62,404 nt of DNA, taken from NCBI GenBank assembly GCA_015228815.1, contig JADGCV010000017.1, positions 1 through 62,404 on the forward strand, given 5' to 3'. The stretch comes from Magnetococcales bacterium (lineage in GTDB: Bacteria > Pseudomonadota > Magnetococcia > Magnetococcales > UBA8363). Position numbers and translations under genes: made by a program. The notes under the pieces were generated by a model. It saw only the letters and a list, made by a program, of their open reading frames with translations, was not told the origin of the DNA and made no database searches. Below, one piece after another: positions 53,953-62,404 of this stretch. The first letter of the stretch is position 1. The number at the start of each line of letters is the position of its first letter.

Positions 53953-54321
53953 CCCAGGCAACCCTGGAACCGTATACCTCCTGGAAAACATTGAGGAACA
54001 AAATCAGGGGACATGATCCGGGTTCGAGATTTACCAATTTTCAGATTCGTATCATGTCCCCAAACGGTTTGAGCGTGTTGCGGCTGGCTCCGGTCCGCCG
54101 GCCAGGGAGCGGGTTCAGGCAGTCTCCATGGCCAAGAAGGAAAACCATTCCCTTCGGTCAATCCACTGGATGGAGTCCGGAAGGTTGAGATCGCCGAGTT
54201 CTTTCATCATGATGCCATGTATAATGGAATCATGTTTTCTGTTGAATACAGAAAACATTTCCGCCAAAATGGGTTGAAAGGAAAAACTGTGTCACATCCC
54301 TCCTAAGAATCGGACGGCAAA
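53953..54321. other. Gene-free end of the phage block with 11-bp inverted repeat
   Basis: No convincing gene. The inverted repeat GGGGACATGAT (54,007-54,017) / ATCATGTCCCC (54,051-54,061) with a 33-nt loop looks like the foot of an old insertion or a REP-like element. No attachment site recognised. Confidence 0.45.
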
Positions 54322-54567
54322 TTGTCAAAATCCACGTCGGAGATCACAACCCTTGCTCAAGGAAAACAGGATGCTCTTCAACATCTCTATAATTTACAAG
54401 ACCCGACCCATCAACGGCGTACAACGACTCCATGGAATCATGTCATGATGCAAGACTTGACCCCTCCATGTGCTGAAACAGGGGAAACTATTGAAAGGCA
54501 GGAAATAAATCGGCATCGCCCGTGGGAAACAAAAAAAGGTGACAAATCTTTCTGGGATCGTTTCTGA
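54322..54567 (+). CDS. Small protein upstream of interrupted gene
   Basis: 81 residues; the stop overlaps the ATG of the next gene (ATG/TGA, TGATG). Polar, with Thr/Gln-rich first half and ending KGDKSFWDRF. It may be the remnant of a larger protein such as a toxin C-terminus, since the partner gene looks like an immunity-type protein. That is a guess. Confidence 0.35.
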   Translation: MSKSTSEITTLAQGKQDALQHLYNLQDPTHQRRTTTPWNHVMMQDLTPPCAETGETIERQEINRHRPWETKKGDKSFWDRF

Positions 54568-55179
54568 TGGAACCCCCCATCATTGTAAACGAGGATGGCG
54601 ATCTTTCATTTTACAAAACCGTCAAGGATGCAGAATGTTCCATAGAAGGCGTTGATGTTGAAGATGGCGTCTATCAGGGGTTTGATAAAAACGGGACAAT
54701 CCTCAATCGTAACCGTTCAGACCCCCTCTCCCTCCGGAAGAGGGTCGGGGTGAGGGGAAACAGAAACTCCATCATTCAAAGGGCTGTGGTGATCCTTGAA
54801 GAGCCATTCCAATTGCTTGATTTCGTGACGAGATCTTTCTATGGAATTACCGTTGATCAAAGCGCCGGTTCCCTCACCCCTGCCCCTCTCCCAGAGGGAG
54901 AGGGGAAAAAATCCAGGGGGGGTCTGAACGGTTACCCTCAATCTCATTGCCAAGAATGTCAGAAGGAAAAAAGTGCCATGGCTGTTTGGGATGGAGATCA
55001 TTGATATTGGGACAGTCGAAATCAGAGACGGAACCGAGAAGAATCCGGAAATGTTAAAGACGTTATTGAGAAACCATATCTCATCATTTATAGAAAGAAA
55101 AAACATGAACGAGAAGGTGCTGGACGACAATTTGGAATCACTCCTGGCCCAAGCCATCGACCTTAGTGGCTATACGTAG
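54567..55179 (+). pseudogene. Gene of ~125 codons interrupted by a MITE
   Basis: Removing the element (54,709-54,935) and one 8-bp target copy rejoins one frame: the N-terminal MEPPIIVNEDGDLSFYKTVKDAECSIEGVDVEDGVYQGFDKNGTILN runs on into LIAKNVRRKKVPWLFG... to TAG at 55,179. The N-terminal layout (DGDLSFYKTVKDAE, IEGVDVEDG, YDSEGN-like) resembles small immunity-type proteins near polymorphic toxins; this is uncertain. The intact protein would have about 125 residues. Confidence 0.65.
54709..54935. mobile_element. 227-bp MITE with perfect 8-bp target duplication
   Basis: Ends GTAACCGTTCAGACCCCC and its complement. Flanks CCTCAATC at 54,701-54,708 and 54,936-54,943. Shares its ends with the 453-bp element at 43,544 but has different inner repeats: CCCTCTCCCTCCGGAAGAGG and similar GGGAGAGGG-type palindromes. 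Internal sequence is non-coding. It interrupts the gene at 54,567. Confidence 0.85.
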
Positions 55180-55554
55180 AAACAAGTGGGATCAGGTCTT
55201 GCATTGCGACATCTCTAAGAAAAGAACACATCCAAAGGGTGAAGTTTCAATGGCATTTGCCCGATTCATGAAAATTTGGGTTCTGCCGACCAACGAAGCT
55301 GCACTTTTTTCTCTGATGTTCGTGAACATCCGTCTCAGTGTCCAGCGAAATTCATCGCCCCTGCGACTACATTGTATATCATAATTCTATTCGAGGTGAT
55401 GGGGCCTTGAACAAGGACAGGCAAGAGGTTTGATCCGGAACCATCGCCCCCGTTTGGGGGGCATTCCGCTATCGAAACCTCAACGGCGGTTCTTTCCGCG
55501 GCTGGCTTTCTGCTTGGCCCTCTTCGCCTTGGTGTTGGCCGGTTTTTCTCCCCC
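55180..55554. other. Intergenic region with a basic relic frame
   Basis: No full gene. On the minus strand, in frame after the Fic stop, 55,480-55,554 encodes a Lys/Arg-rich run (GEKPANTKAKRAKQKAS...). It may be the eroded end of another protein or a former extension of the Fic protein. Function none visible. Confidence 0.35.
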
Positions 55555-56670
55555 TCAATCGGCAAGTTCGTAAGCCGTGCTTCGCCCGCCACTGGCCATT
55601 TTGCGTAGAACTCCAAGCGCAATCAATTCATTGATATCGCGCAGCGCCGTATCGGACGAGCACTTGGCGATGGCGGCCCATTTGCTGCTGGTGAGCTTCC
55701 CCTGAAAGCCATCGAGCAACCGGTTGAGCAACTTCACCTGCCGCTCGTTCAACGGCATGGTCGCCCAACGCTGCCAGAAACGCGCCTTGACCAAGACGGC
55801 GTCGAGCATATGCTGGGCGCTCTCCACGGCTCGGAGCAGCGCCCCAAAGAACCACGCCAGCCACTTGGTGACATCCAGCGTCCCTTTCTGGGTCTGCTCC
55901 AGGATGTCGTAGTAGGCCTTGCGCTCACGCTGGACCTGCGCCGACAGGCTGTAGAACCTCTGAGGACTGCCATCGGCGCGAGCCAGGAACAGATCGCCCA
56001 CCGCCCGGGCTATGCGGCCATTGCCATCCTCGAAGGGGTGTAACGTCACAAACCACAAATGCGCCAGTCCTGCCTTGATCAAAGCGGGTTCTGGTGTGTC
56101 GGCATTCGCCCAGGCCAGGAAGTTGGCGACATCGACCTCCAGTCGAGCAGCCGGTGGCGCCTCATAATGGACAAGTTGCCGATGAACCGGCCCCGAGACC
56201 ACTTGCATCGGGCCGCTGCCATCGTCGCGCCACGTTCCGACACAAATCCTGGACAGCCCACTGTACCCGGTGGGAAACAGGGCCGCGTGCCAGCCAAACA
56301 ACCGCTCGGAGGTGAGCGGTGCCGCGCATCGGGCCGTAGCGTCAAGCACCATTTCGACCACCCCCTCGACGTGCCGGTCGACCGGTGCCAGGGCGCCGAT
56401 GTCCACACCGAGGCGGCGGGCAATGGAGGAACGCACCGAATCGACGTCGAGCCGTTCGCCCTCGATCTCGCTGGTTTTGACCACATCCTCGGTCAACGCG
56501 GTCAGGCTGGCTTGGTTGCGTAGCGGCATGCCGATATCGGCCAGCCTGCCCAACAGCAACCCCTGGGCGCGGCTCACCTCGCCCAACGGCTTCACCAGCG
56601 AGGCAAGGTCGTAGCGCATGGTCGGCCAGTCGGCCAGTTGCCAGATATACCGTGCATCTTGGTTGTTCAT
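55555..56670 (-). CDS. Fic-family AMP transferase-like protein
   Basis: 371 residues. N-terminal inhibitory helix with TSEIEGE (about 66-72), so class II; the Fic motif HPFEDGNGR at 211-219 is intact, with the beta-hairpin flap upstream (GTWRDDGSG). A C-terminal winged-helix-like domain (about 305-370, KWAAIAKCSSDTALRDINELIALGVLRK). Predicted AMPylator or deAMPylator controlled by its own helix. It is GC-rich, unlike its neighbours. No toxin-antitoxin partner is visible. Confidence 0.88.
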   Translation of the reverse strand: MNNQDARYIWQLADWPTMRYDLASLVKPLGEVSRAQGLLLGRLADIGMPLRNQASLTALTEDVVKTSEIEGERLDVDSVRSSIARRLGVDIGALAPVDRHVEGVVEMVLDATARCAAPLTSERLFGWHAALFPTGYSGLSRICVGTWRDDGSGPMQVVSGPVHRQLVHYEAPPAARLEVDVANFLAWANADTPEPALIKAGLAHLWFVTLHPFEDGNGRIARAVGDLFLARADGSPQRFYSLSAQVQRERKAYYDILEQTQKGTLDVTKWLAWFFGALLRAVESAQHMLDAVLVKARFWQRWATMPLNERQVKLLNRLLDGFQGKLTSSKWAAIAKCSSDTALRDINELIALGVLRKMASGGRSTAYELAD

Positions 56671-57046
56671 GCGGCGAGTGTGGCATGCATGCGGCGCGAG
56701 GGCAAGCTATTCGACGCATCATGCGCGGCGAATGGCCGGGCGATTCTCCGCAGCTATTGCTATTCGCCTGAAAGCAGGAGAGGATGAGCAGTGGTTGCCC
56801 GTTCGACGCCGGGTTCCCTCGCCCCCTGATTGGTGCGAAGAGGGATCGAAATGGTCGCGAGGTTGGTGTGCGTGCAACATGTTTATTTTATTTGCGAAAT
56901 CTGGGTCAAAATGGTGCGAGGTCGGATTGGGCATCCGTCCTCGGCCACAGAGAAAGAGAGAGGGGTTCGGGCCGGTTTTGGCCCGGTTGGGCGGGGGGCC
57001 GACCTCGCGGGAGGTGAACTCTGTTTTGGCCGTCGCCGTAACCATT
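56671..57046. other. Spacer between Fic gene and IS66 relic
   Basis: A 376-nt stretch without a supportable gene; short frames have no family marks. It holds the upstream region of the Fic gene, read on the minus strand. Confidence 0.4.
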
Positions 57047-57067
57047 GTAAGCGCCGAACGAACCCCA

Positions 57068-57385
57068 TCAGCAAAGTGACTTGCTTTTTTCTGAATTTTT
57101 GCAGTTCCAGGGAAGGAGGGCTGCAAACTCTTCCACCGTGGTTGCATTGGGAATCGCACTGAAGACCTTGCGAAGGTAGGCGTAAGGTTCCAAACCTGAT
57201 GCCTTAGCCGTTTCGATCAATCTGTAGAGGTTGGCGGAAGCCTTGGCTCCTGCGACAGAATTGGAGAAGAGCCAGCCCTTGCGACCGATCGCGAACGGGC
57301 GTATGGCGTTTTCCACGGAGTTGTTGTCGATTTTCAATCGGCCATCTTCGATATGCCAGATGAGACTTGGATTAACTTTGCTCAA
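57068..57385 (-). pseudogene. IS66 transposase (TnpC) C-terminal fragment
   Basis: About 105 residues of the catalytic C-terminus: DGRLKIDNNSVENAIRPFAIGRKGWLFSNSVAGAKASANLYRLIETAK, LEPYAYLRKVFSAIPNA and a LLPW end. It lacks the DDE core upstream. Not functional. Confidence 0.85.
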
Positions 57386-57496
57386 GTCGGAAAAGAAGTT
57401 GATATACTGCCCCCGGATCTCCTGCCCCGGAAAAGAAATTGATACACTGTCCCCGGATCTCCAAAAAGACCTCTTTCAAATCATGCGGTGGACGCA

Positions 57497-57880
57497 TCAT
57501 GGCAAACCTGCCGCATGGCGAATCAACGCCCCCAAACTTTTAATCTCCATCCCCCCGGGAAATTCAAAACGGATCTGGTTCGGCAACTGGATCACAACGT
57601 CGCTCAGGGATTCATGACCTGCATCTCCAGATCCATCATGCCCTTGATGCATGACCCGTAAAGAACGAAATGTGGGGAAGATCGGCGTGGTTGTGGTCGG
57701 GAGCATCCCCCTTTTCCGAAACCAACTTCGCCAGCGGTAAAGGTCCTGTGGTTCCAAGCCGTGTTCCAGGGCATAATCCTTCACACCCCCATTGGCGGAA
57801 ACTTCACACTGCCGAATGTGCCTGATCCAAAAACTTTGCAGGGAGGTCAATCCCTCCCCATCCATTGCGTTTGTATCCAT
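57497..57880 (-). pseudogene. IS66 TnpA-like accessory gene
   Basis: 127 residues: HTH-like N-terminus (SFWIRHIRQCEVSANGGVKDYALEHGLEPQDLYRWRSWFRKRG), typical of IS66 TnpA, with a divergent C-terminus. It is open but isolated from its partners in a deleted element. Confidence 0.7.
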
Positions 57881-58010
57881 ATCCTGCTCCTTGATGTTGG
57901 AAATCTTGGATCAGGATCGCAGATAGAAAAAACGATGGGAACCCTGGGGTTCGTTCGGCGCTTACGATAGAAAAAACGATGGGAACCCTGGGGTTCGTTC
58001 GGCGCTTACG

Positions 58011-58120
58011 CATGATCGGGCGATCCATGCGCTTCTGTCAGAACTGAACCAGATCCAGTTCTGCCACCCTGAGACGGGAGATAAATTGATTTACGAATTG
58101 GTGTAATATTCGTCGGAAAA
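58011..58120. other. Spacer between IS66 relic and IS4 fragment
   Basis: About 110 nt without a gene, AT-rich near 58,080-58,110. Nothing recognised. Confidence 0.3.
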
Positions 58121-58588
58121 GTGCCAACTGGAAAGAACGAGGGATCAGGAAGTCTGAAATTGCGATGGTCCGTGGAGGTCAATTTGATGTTCATTAAGGA
58201 AATCATGAAGATGAACATTTTGAAAGGCCGCACTCCAGAAATGGTGCGCAAGGAGATAGGCGTCCATCTGCTGACGTACAACCTGATTCGGACTGTCATG
58301 GCTCAAGCCGCCAACCGGGTGGGAATCATGCCCATCAGAATCAGCTTCAAAGGAGCGTTGCAACAAATGGACGCCTTTGCGCACCGGATCGCCATCGCCA
58401 CCGGCGACCAACAAGCCCGTCTTGTGGACGAACTGTTGCGCGCCATTGCGTACCATCGAATCGGCAATCGGCCTGGACGCGCGGAACCACGAGCCGTGAA
58501 ACGCCGACCAAAGGCTTTTCGACGTCTCAGTCAACCAAGGGCAGAAGCCAGATTTTCCCTGGAGAAATATGATGTTGCGGCCATCTAA
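58121..58588 (+). pseudogene. IS4-family transposase C-terminal fragment
   Basis: 155 residues of which about 130 match the C-terminus of an IS4-type transposase: LRWSVEVNLMFIKEIMKMNILKGRTPEMVRKEIGVHLLTYNLIRTVMAQAA, ISFKGALQ and HRIGNRPGRAEPRAVKRRPK. The Glu in WSVEVNL should be the E of the DDE triad. The N-terminal part is missing. It abuts the truncated Cas10 gene. Confidence 0.85.
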
Positions 58589-59013
58589 GCGCCATTGGAC
58601 TCAAGGCGACTTTTATAATTTATTTCATGGCCAAAGGTGCGAATTCGCTCCCGCTCCCCACTGGAAAAGTGGTCGGCTGCGGCGATCAATTTTTGCAGGG
58701 GGGTGGTGGCCCGATGATGTTTTGCGGCCAGGTTGAGCCAATGATCGGCTTTGTCATCGGTTCTGGAATATCCATCCGGGCGCAGAGTGGCGACATGCCC
58801 GGAATCGGATAGCCACTCACAAAAATGTCTTGAATGCAGAGAATGATAGCTGGTAGCCTTTTCTTGGCCATTTTTTGTGTTTTTCCTTATGCAACAATCA
58901 ATTTTCCATTGTTCCTCATCGTTCCTGTATGCAGAAAATTCTTCACCACGTTCCAGAAGTTTGCCAACATCGTGGAGCAGAGCGCCAAGTATCACATGGT
59001 CAAGGTTGTTCAT
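58585..59013 (-). pseudogene. Truncated Cas10/Csm1 (type III CRISPR) HD domain
   Basis: 142 residues of the N-terminal HD nuclease domain of Cas10/Csm1: ILGALLHDVGKLLERGEEFSAY with the HD pair, HSLHSRHFCEWL, LAAKHHRATTPLQKLIAAADHFSSGERER. Full Csm1 is about 750-850 residues, so the palm domains are lost. The frame ends at the IS4 fragment. No CRISPR repeats and no other cas genes lie in the window. An AT-rich upstream region (59,014-59,100) could be the old promoter. Confidence 0.8.
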
Positions 59014-59365
59014 AAGCTAGATCCAGAGAATATTTTAATAATCTAATATTGTATAAATAACATAGGACAAATTATTTGTCAATGTATTTTCTTAAGTAAT
59101 TAATGCCCCTTTGGGGTAAGGTCCCGGGAATTCAGAGGAAGAACGAGGATGGACGGTCTTGGCCGTGACTCCGGCCATTTTGCAAGGAATGATGCGTATC
59201 TTGTGCCACACCAAGAAATATGATCTTTCATCTTTTTGATCATAAAGTGAATATAGCATGGCCCGTCAAACTTGGATTAGAATCGCAGATTGGGTTGTGC
59301 TATCGTGGAGACGGGAGGATTTGGACAATAACGATGATCGATCATGGTGGATGGGGGCAAAAACG
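59014..59365. other. AT-rich intergenic region before the adhesin
   Basis: Very AT-rich from 59,020 to 59,100. Contains an inverted repeat TATGATC (59,219-59,225) / GATCATA (59,238-59,244). Probably holds divergent promoters for the Cas10 relic and the adhesin; no clear -35/-10 pair. Confidence 0.4.
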
Positions 59366-62300
59366 ATGGCCGGCGATCTCCTGAGACGTTTTCATCATTT
59401 TGTCCGTTCCTTTTTTCACCCGCGCAGGATGAGCGGGAAACCCGCGATTCAAACGCCAGGTTTCCTGGCGCTTGAATCGCGGCTCATGTTCGATGCCTCG
59501 CCCTTTCTTGTCGCGCATGATGGAATTTTCCTCGGGGAAAATCCGGGTGATTCACCGTCGAACGATCATTCGGAAAACAATGGCGATCGTCTTCCATTTC
59601 CGCCGGATTCCTCCCCTCGTGCCCCGCTGACAACGCAATCCAGGCCCACTCCCGAGGAGGTCGTATTCGTCGATTCCTCGGTCTCGATCCCCGCTTCCTG
59701 GCTCGAAAAGGAACAAGCCGCCGTGGTCACCCTGACATCGGGAAAGGATGGCCTGGCGGAAATGACCCGTTATCTGGCGGACCGGGAGGGAATCCAGACC
59801 ATTCATGTCTTTTCTCATGGGGAACCGGGGGCCATCGAATTGGGGACGACCCGGCTTTCCCGGGAAAACCTCGATGCCCGTGCGGCGGAAATCGGTTCAT
59901 GGAAAGACGCCCTGACTGCGGACGGTGACATCCTTCTGTATGGATGCAATGTCGGTCAGTCCCAGGAGGGAATGATGTTTCTTTCTCGACTGTCCACGTT
60001 GACGGGAGCCGATGTCGCCGCATCGACCGATCTGACCGGATCGGCCAATCGGGGTGGAAACTGGACCTTGGAAGCGACCACGGGCGTCATCGACGCAAAC
60101 GTGGCCGTGGATGCCAGGGTCGGAACGTTCTTTGACGGCACCCTGGCGACGATCACCGTCACCAGCAACCTTGACAGTGGTGATTTCGATGGCACGGTCG
60201 GCGGTGTGACCCAGGTAACGCTGCGCGAGGCCCTTTCCAATGCCAACAACGACAACAATTCCGCCGATTCCGCCGCCAATGCGGGTTCGGGAACCGATAC
60301 CATCACCTTCGATCCCTCCCTGAGTGGTACGACAATCACCCTGTCCGGGTCTCAACTGACCATCAGTTCATCCCTTACGATCGATGGCGACCTTGATGAT
60401 GACGGCACTCCGGACATCACCATCGATGGCAATGGAGATTCCAGGATTATCTCCGTCAGTTCAGGGACTACGGTATCATTGCATGGACTCATTCTGACCC
60501 ATGGGGACATTGGTTCCAATAATGGCGGGGCCATCAGAAATCTGGGAGACCTGTCCATCTTCGATTGCACCATCACCGACAATGCCGGTGATCTTGGCGC
60601 CGGCATTTATAACAATGGCGGTACCCTTCTTCTTCAGGACAGCACCGTTTCGCTCAATACCGGAGTCGGCGATGGCGCCGGAATCTACAATAATGCCGGA
60701 ACCCTGACCATCACCGACAGCACCATCTCCCAGAACAGTCTTGGAAACGACCAGGGAGCCGGAGTTTACAGCAAGGATGGAATCCTGACGATCAGTGGTT
60801 CGACCTTTTCCGATAACACCACGAATTCCTACGGTGGTGGTCTCTATATCGATAATTCCACGACCACTATTACCACGACCACATTTACAGGCAACGAGGC
60901 AAGTCGGGGGGGCGGCATGTACATCAACGACAATAATCCCGTCGATCTTGTTTCCGTGACCATGACTGGAAATACCGCCAGTCTCTATGGTGGCGGCATC
61001 TACAATCTTGGAACCGATCTTGGTCTGACCGGAAGCACGATTACCGGTAATTTTGCCTCCTCCGGTACAGCGATCTACACTGCGAGCGGGGCACAAACGG
61101 AATCAACCACCAGTACTGTCGATGACGTTGCCGGATCCGGAACCTTTACCGGCTCCTGGACCCCCATTCTTGATCTGGATGATTCATCCACCGCCGACAA
61201 CCATTTTTCCGCCACCTTTACCGAAGGGGCTTCGGCCATCAACGTCACCGATACCGACGTTGTCATCACCGATCCCGATTCCACCAACCTTGCTTCCGTC
61301 ACCCTCATTCTGACCAATCGTCCCGATACCACCGCCGAGACCCTGTCCGTCAACGGATCCCTGCCTGGTGGCATCACGGTTTCCGATCCCTATGACAACG
61401 CCGACGGTCAAATGATATTGAGCGGTGTTGCCACCATCGCCGATTATCAGACGGCCCTGACCCAGATTGTTTACAATAATTCAAACAACCACCCCGATAC
61501 CACCAACCGCCTGGTCACCATCAGCGTCAGCGATGGAGTCAATTCGAGTGCCACGGCCCAATGCACCATCGCCATCGTTCGGACCAACGATGCCCCATCC
61601 TTTTCCGGACTCGGAGCGACGTTGTCCACTGCGGAGGAGGCTCAGGGGGTGGTGATCGATGGTGATGCCACGGTCAGCGATGCGGAGTTGGATCTGGGCA
61701 CCTTCAATGGCGCCACCCTCCGTTTGGAACGAAATGCGGCGGCCAACAGTGAAGATCTCTTCGCAACCTCCGGCAATCTGTCATTTTCCGGGTCCGATCT
61801 GGTCTGGAACGGAACAACGGTGGGTTCGGTCACGACCAACGGTGGCGGAACCCTGTTGTTGACGTTCAACGCCTTGGCCACCCAATCCGTCGTTGGTTCG
61901 GTCCTGCAAAATCTGACCTACCAGAACAGTTCCGAGGTCCCACCTTCGAGCGTTACCATCGATATTACTCTGAATGATGGCAACGGGACCGATCAGGGAA
62001 GCGGTGGTTCCCTGTCGGTGACGCAATCGGTTGTCGTCAGCATTACCGCCGTCAACGATATTCCTGTTTTCTCCGGATTGAATGGCACACCCACCTTCAC
62101 CGAGGGGGGAAGCGCCGTGGTCCTCGATGGGGATGTTACGGTCGCCGATCTGGAACTTGATTCCACTACCTATGAAGGCGCGACGTTGCAACTGGCCCGC
62201 ACCGGCGGCGGCAACAGTGATGACCAGTTTTCCACGACCGGCAATCTGGCCATTTCAGGGAGTGATCTGACCTGGAACGGAACCACGGTCGCTGCGATCA

Positions 62301-62404
62301 CGAGCAACAGCGGCGGCACTCTGGCGTTACAGTTCAACGGCAATGCCACCACCGCGATGGTCGCTTCGGTGATGCAAAATCTGACCTATTTCAATATCAG
62401 TGAT
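59366..62404 (+). CDS. Giant DUF4347 adhesin with beta-helix and cadherin-like repeats (partial)
   Basis: At least 1013 residues; open to the window edge. N-terminus with ALESRLMFDASP, a motif of large T1SS-exported adhesins. A DUF4347 domain (about 97-245: VVFVDSS, IHVFSHGEPGAIELG, ILLYGCNVGQS) follows. A parallel beta-helix region (about 270-560) has repeated GGGIYN/TIT.NT-type units. Then cadherin-like repeats of about 156 residues (period ~468 nt) with TEGG.AVVLDGD.TV.D.ELD. Likely exported and cell-surface bound. ATG 59366 has only a weak ribosome site. Confidence 0.85.
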   Translation, partial: MAGDLLRRFHHFVRSFFHPRRMSGKPAIQTPGFLALESRLMFDASPFLVAHDGIFLGENPGDSPSNDHSENNGDRLPFPPDSSPRAPLTTQSRPTPEEVVFVDSSVSIPASWLEKEQAAVVTLTSGKDGLAEMTRYLADREGIQTIHVFSHGEPGAIELGTTRLSRENLDARAAEIGSWKDALTADGDILLYGCNVGQSQEGMMFLSRLSTLTGADVAASTDLTGSANRGGNWTLEATTGVIDANVAVDARVGTFFDGTLATITVTSNLDSGDFDGTVGGVTQVTLREALSNANNDNNSADSAANAGSGTDTITFDPSLSGTTITLSGSQLTISSSLTIDGDLDDDGTPDITIDGNGDSRIISVSSGTTVSLHGLILTHGDIGSNNGGAIRNLGDLSIFDCTITDNAGDLGAGIYNNGGTLLLQDSTVSLNTGVGDGAGIYNNAGTLTITDSTISQNSLGNDQGAGVYSKDGILTISGSTFSDNTTNSYGGGLYIDNSTTTITTTTFTGNEASRGGGMYINDNNPVDLVSVTMTGNTASLYGGGIYNLGTDLGLTGSTITGNFASSGTAIYTASGAQTESTTSTVDDVAGSGTFTGSWTPILDLDDSSTADNHFSATFTEGASAINVTDTDVVITDPDSTNLASVTLILTNRPDTTAETLSVNGSLPGGITVSDPYDNADGQMILSGVATIADYQTALTQIVYNNSNNHPDTTNRLVTISVSDGVNSSATAQCTIAIVRTNDAPSFSGLGATLSTAEEAQGVVIDGDATVSDAELDLGTFNGATLRLERNAAANSEDLFATSGNLSFSGSDLVWNGTTVGSVTTNGGGTLLLTFNALATQSVVGSVLQNLTYQNSSEVPPSSVTIDITLNDGNGTDQGSGGSLSVTQSVVVSITAVNDIPVFSGLNGTPTFTEGGSAVVLDGDVTVADLELDSTTYEGATLQLARTGGGNSDDQFSTTGNLAISGSDLTWNGTTVAAITSNSGGTLALQFNGNATTAMVASVMQNLTYFNISD

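Larger units (their letters stand above)
57047..58009. mobile_element. Deleted IS66-family relic
   Basis: Terminal repeat GTAAGCGCCGAACGAACCCC at 57,047-57,066. The complement occurs twice at the right end (57,946-57,965 and 57,990-58,009) within a perfect 44-bp tandem duplication (57,922-57,965, 57,966-58,009). Holds the tail of TnpC and a TnpA-like gene, both minus strand; TnpB and most of TnpC are gone. A 35-bp direct repeat with 3 mismatches (57,388-57,422, 57,428-57,462) marks the deletion. No 8-bp target duplication found. Confidence 0.75.

Noticed and set aside
53953-54321. Attachment site at the phage end
   Set aside because: No matching repeat seen near 26 kb and no tRNA gene; only an inverted repeat.
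56830-57162. Plus-strand frame overlapping the IS66 relic
   Set aside because: Antisense to the TnpC fragment and without any domain; likely a shadow.

Overview
The window looks like the chromosome of a Gram-negative, LPS-making, motile proteobacterium with a GC-rich genome. The evidence is a lipid A / outer-membrane assembly cluster (uppS, cdsA, dxr, rseP, bamA, skp, fabZ, lpxA, lpxI, lpxB) downstream of rpsB-tsf-pyrH-frr, a PomA/PomB-type flagellar stator pair, and a T1SS-style giant adhesin. LpxI instead of LpxH and the gene order fit alphaproteobacteria or a deep relative such as the Magnetococcia. That placement is inference, because no 16S gene is in the window.

Layout. 1-5.7 kb: iron-dependent alcohol dehydrogenase, a membrane-anchored degenerate SDR protein, the stator pair, and an M23 peptidase. 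6.3-7.2 kb: a broken tyrosine recombinase. 7.25-22.8 kb, almost all minus strand: trxA, lpxB, lpxI, a Phd/PIN toxin-antitoxin pair, then lpxA back to rpsB, interrupted by a DUF4160/DUF2442 pair. No lpxD lies between skp and fabZ. cdsA is split at a run of 12 G. 23-26 kb: a RelE-like toxin-antitoxin pair, a Two-CW protein and a periplasmic coiled-coil protein.

26-54 kb, plus strand: a podovirus-like structural operon. In order it holds a replication-initiation-like fragment, a holin-like protein, small and large terminase, portal, scaffold, N4-gp56-type capsid, adaptors, tail proteins, a sialidase-type beta-propeller and an internal virion protein. I see no integrase, repressor, polymerase or endolysin. 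Three cargo blocks interrupt it: module A (32.3-33.3 kb), a defence/modification block (39.1-43.5 kb: SGNH hydrolase, RloA/RloB-like ATPase and TOPRIM-type protein, HNH nuclease), and module B (48.6-49.8 kb). Modules A and B are homologous to each other. Each encodes a ~79-residue protein followed by an overlapping helical protein with a C-terminal membrane anchor. They are the best candidates here for an undescribed, possibly anti-phage, two-gene system.

54-59 kb is a graveyard of mobile elements. A 227-bp MITE interrupts an open reading frame. A Fic protein, an IS66 relic, an IS4-family transposase tail and a truncated Cas10/Csm1 HD domain follow. The MITE at 54.7 kb and the one at 43.5 kb share GTAA-starting inverted termini and have perfect 8-bp target duplications, as IS66-type elements do. 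The window ends inside a DUF4347 giant adhesin gene (59,366 to the right edge).
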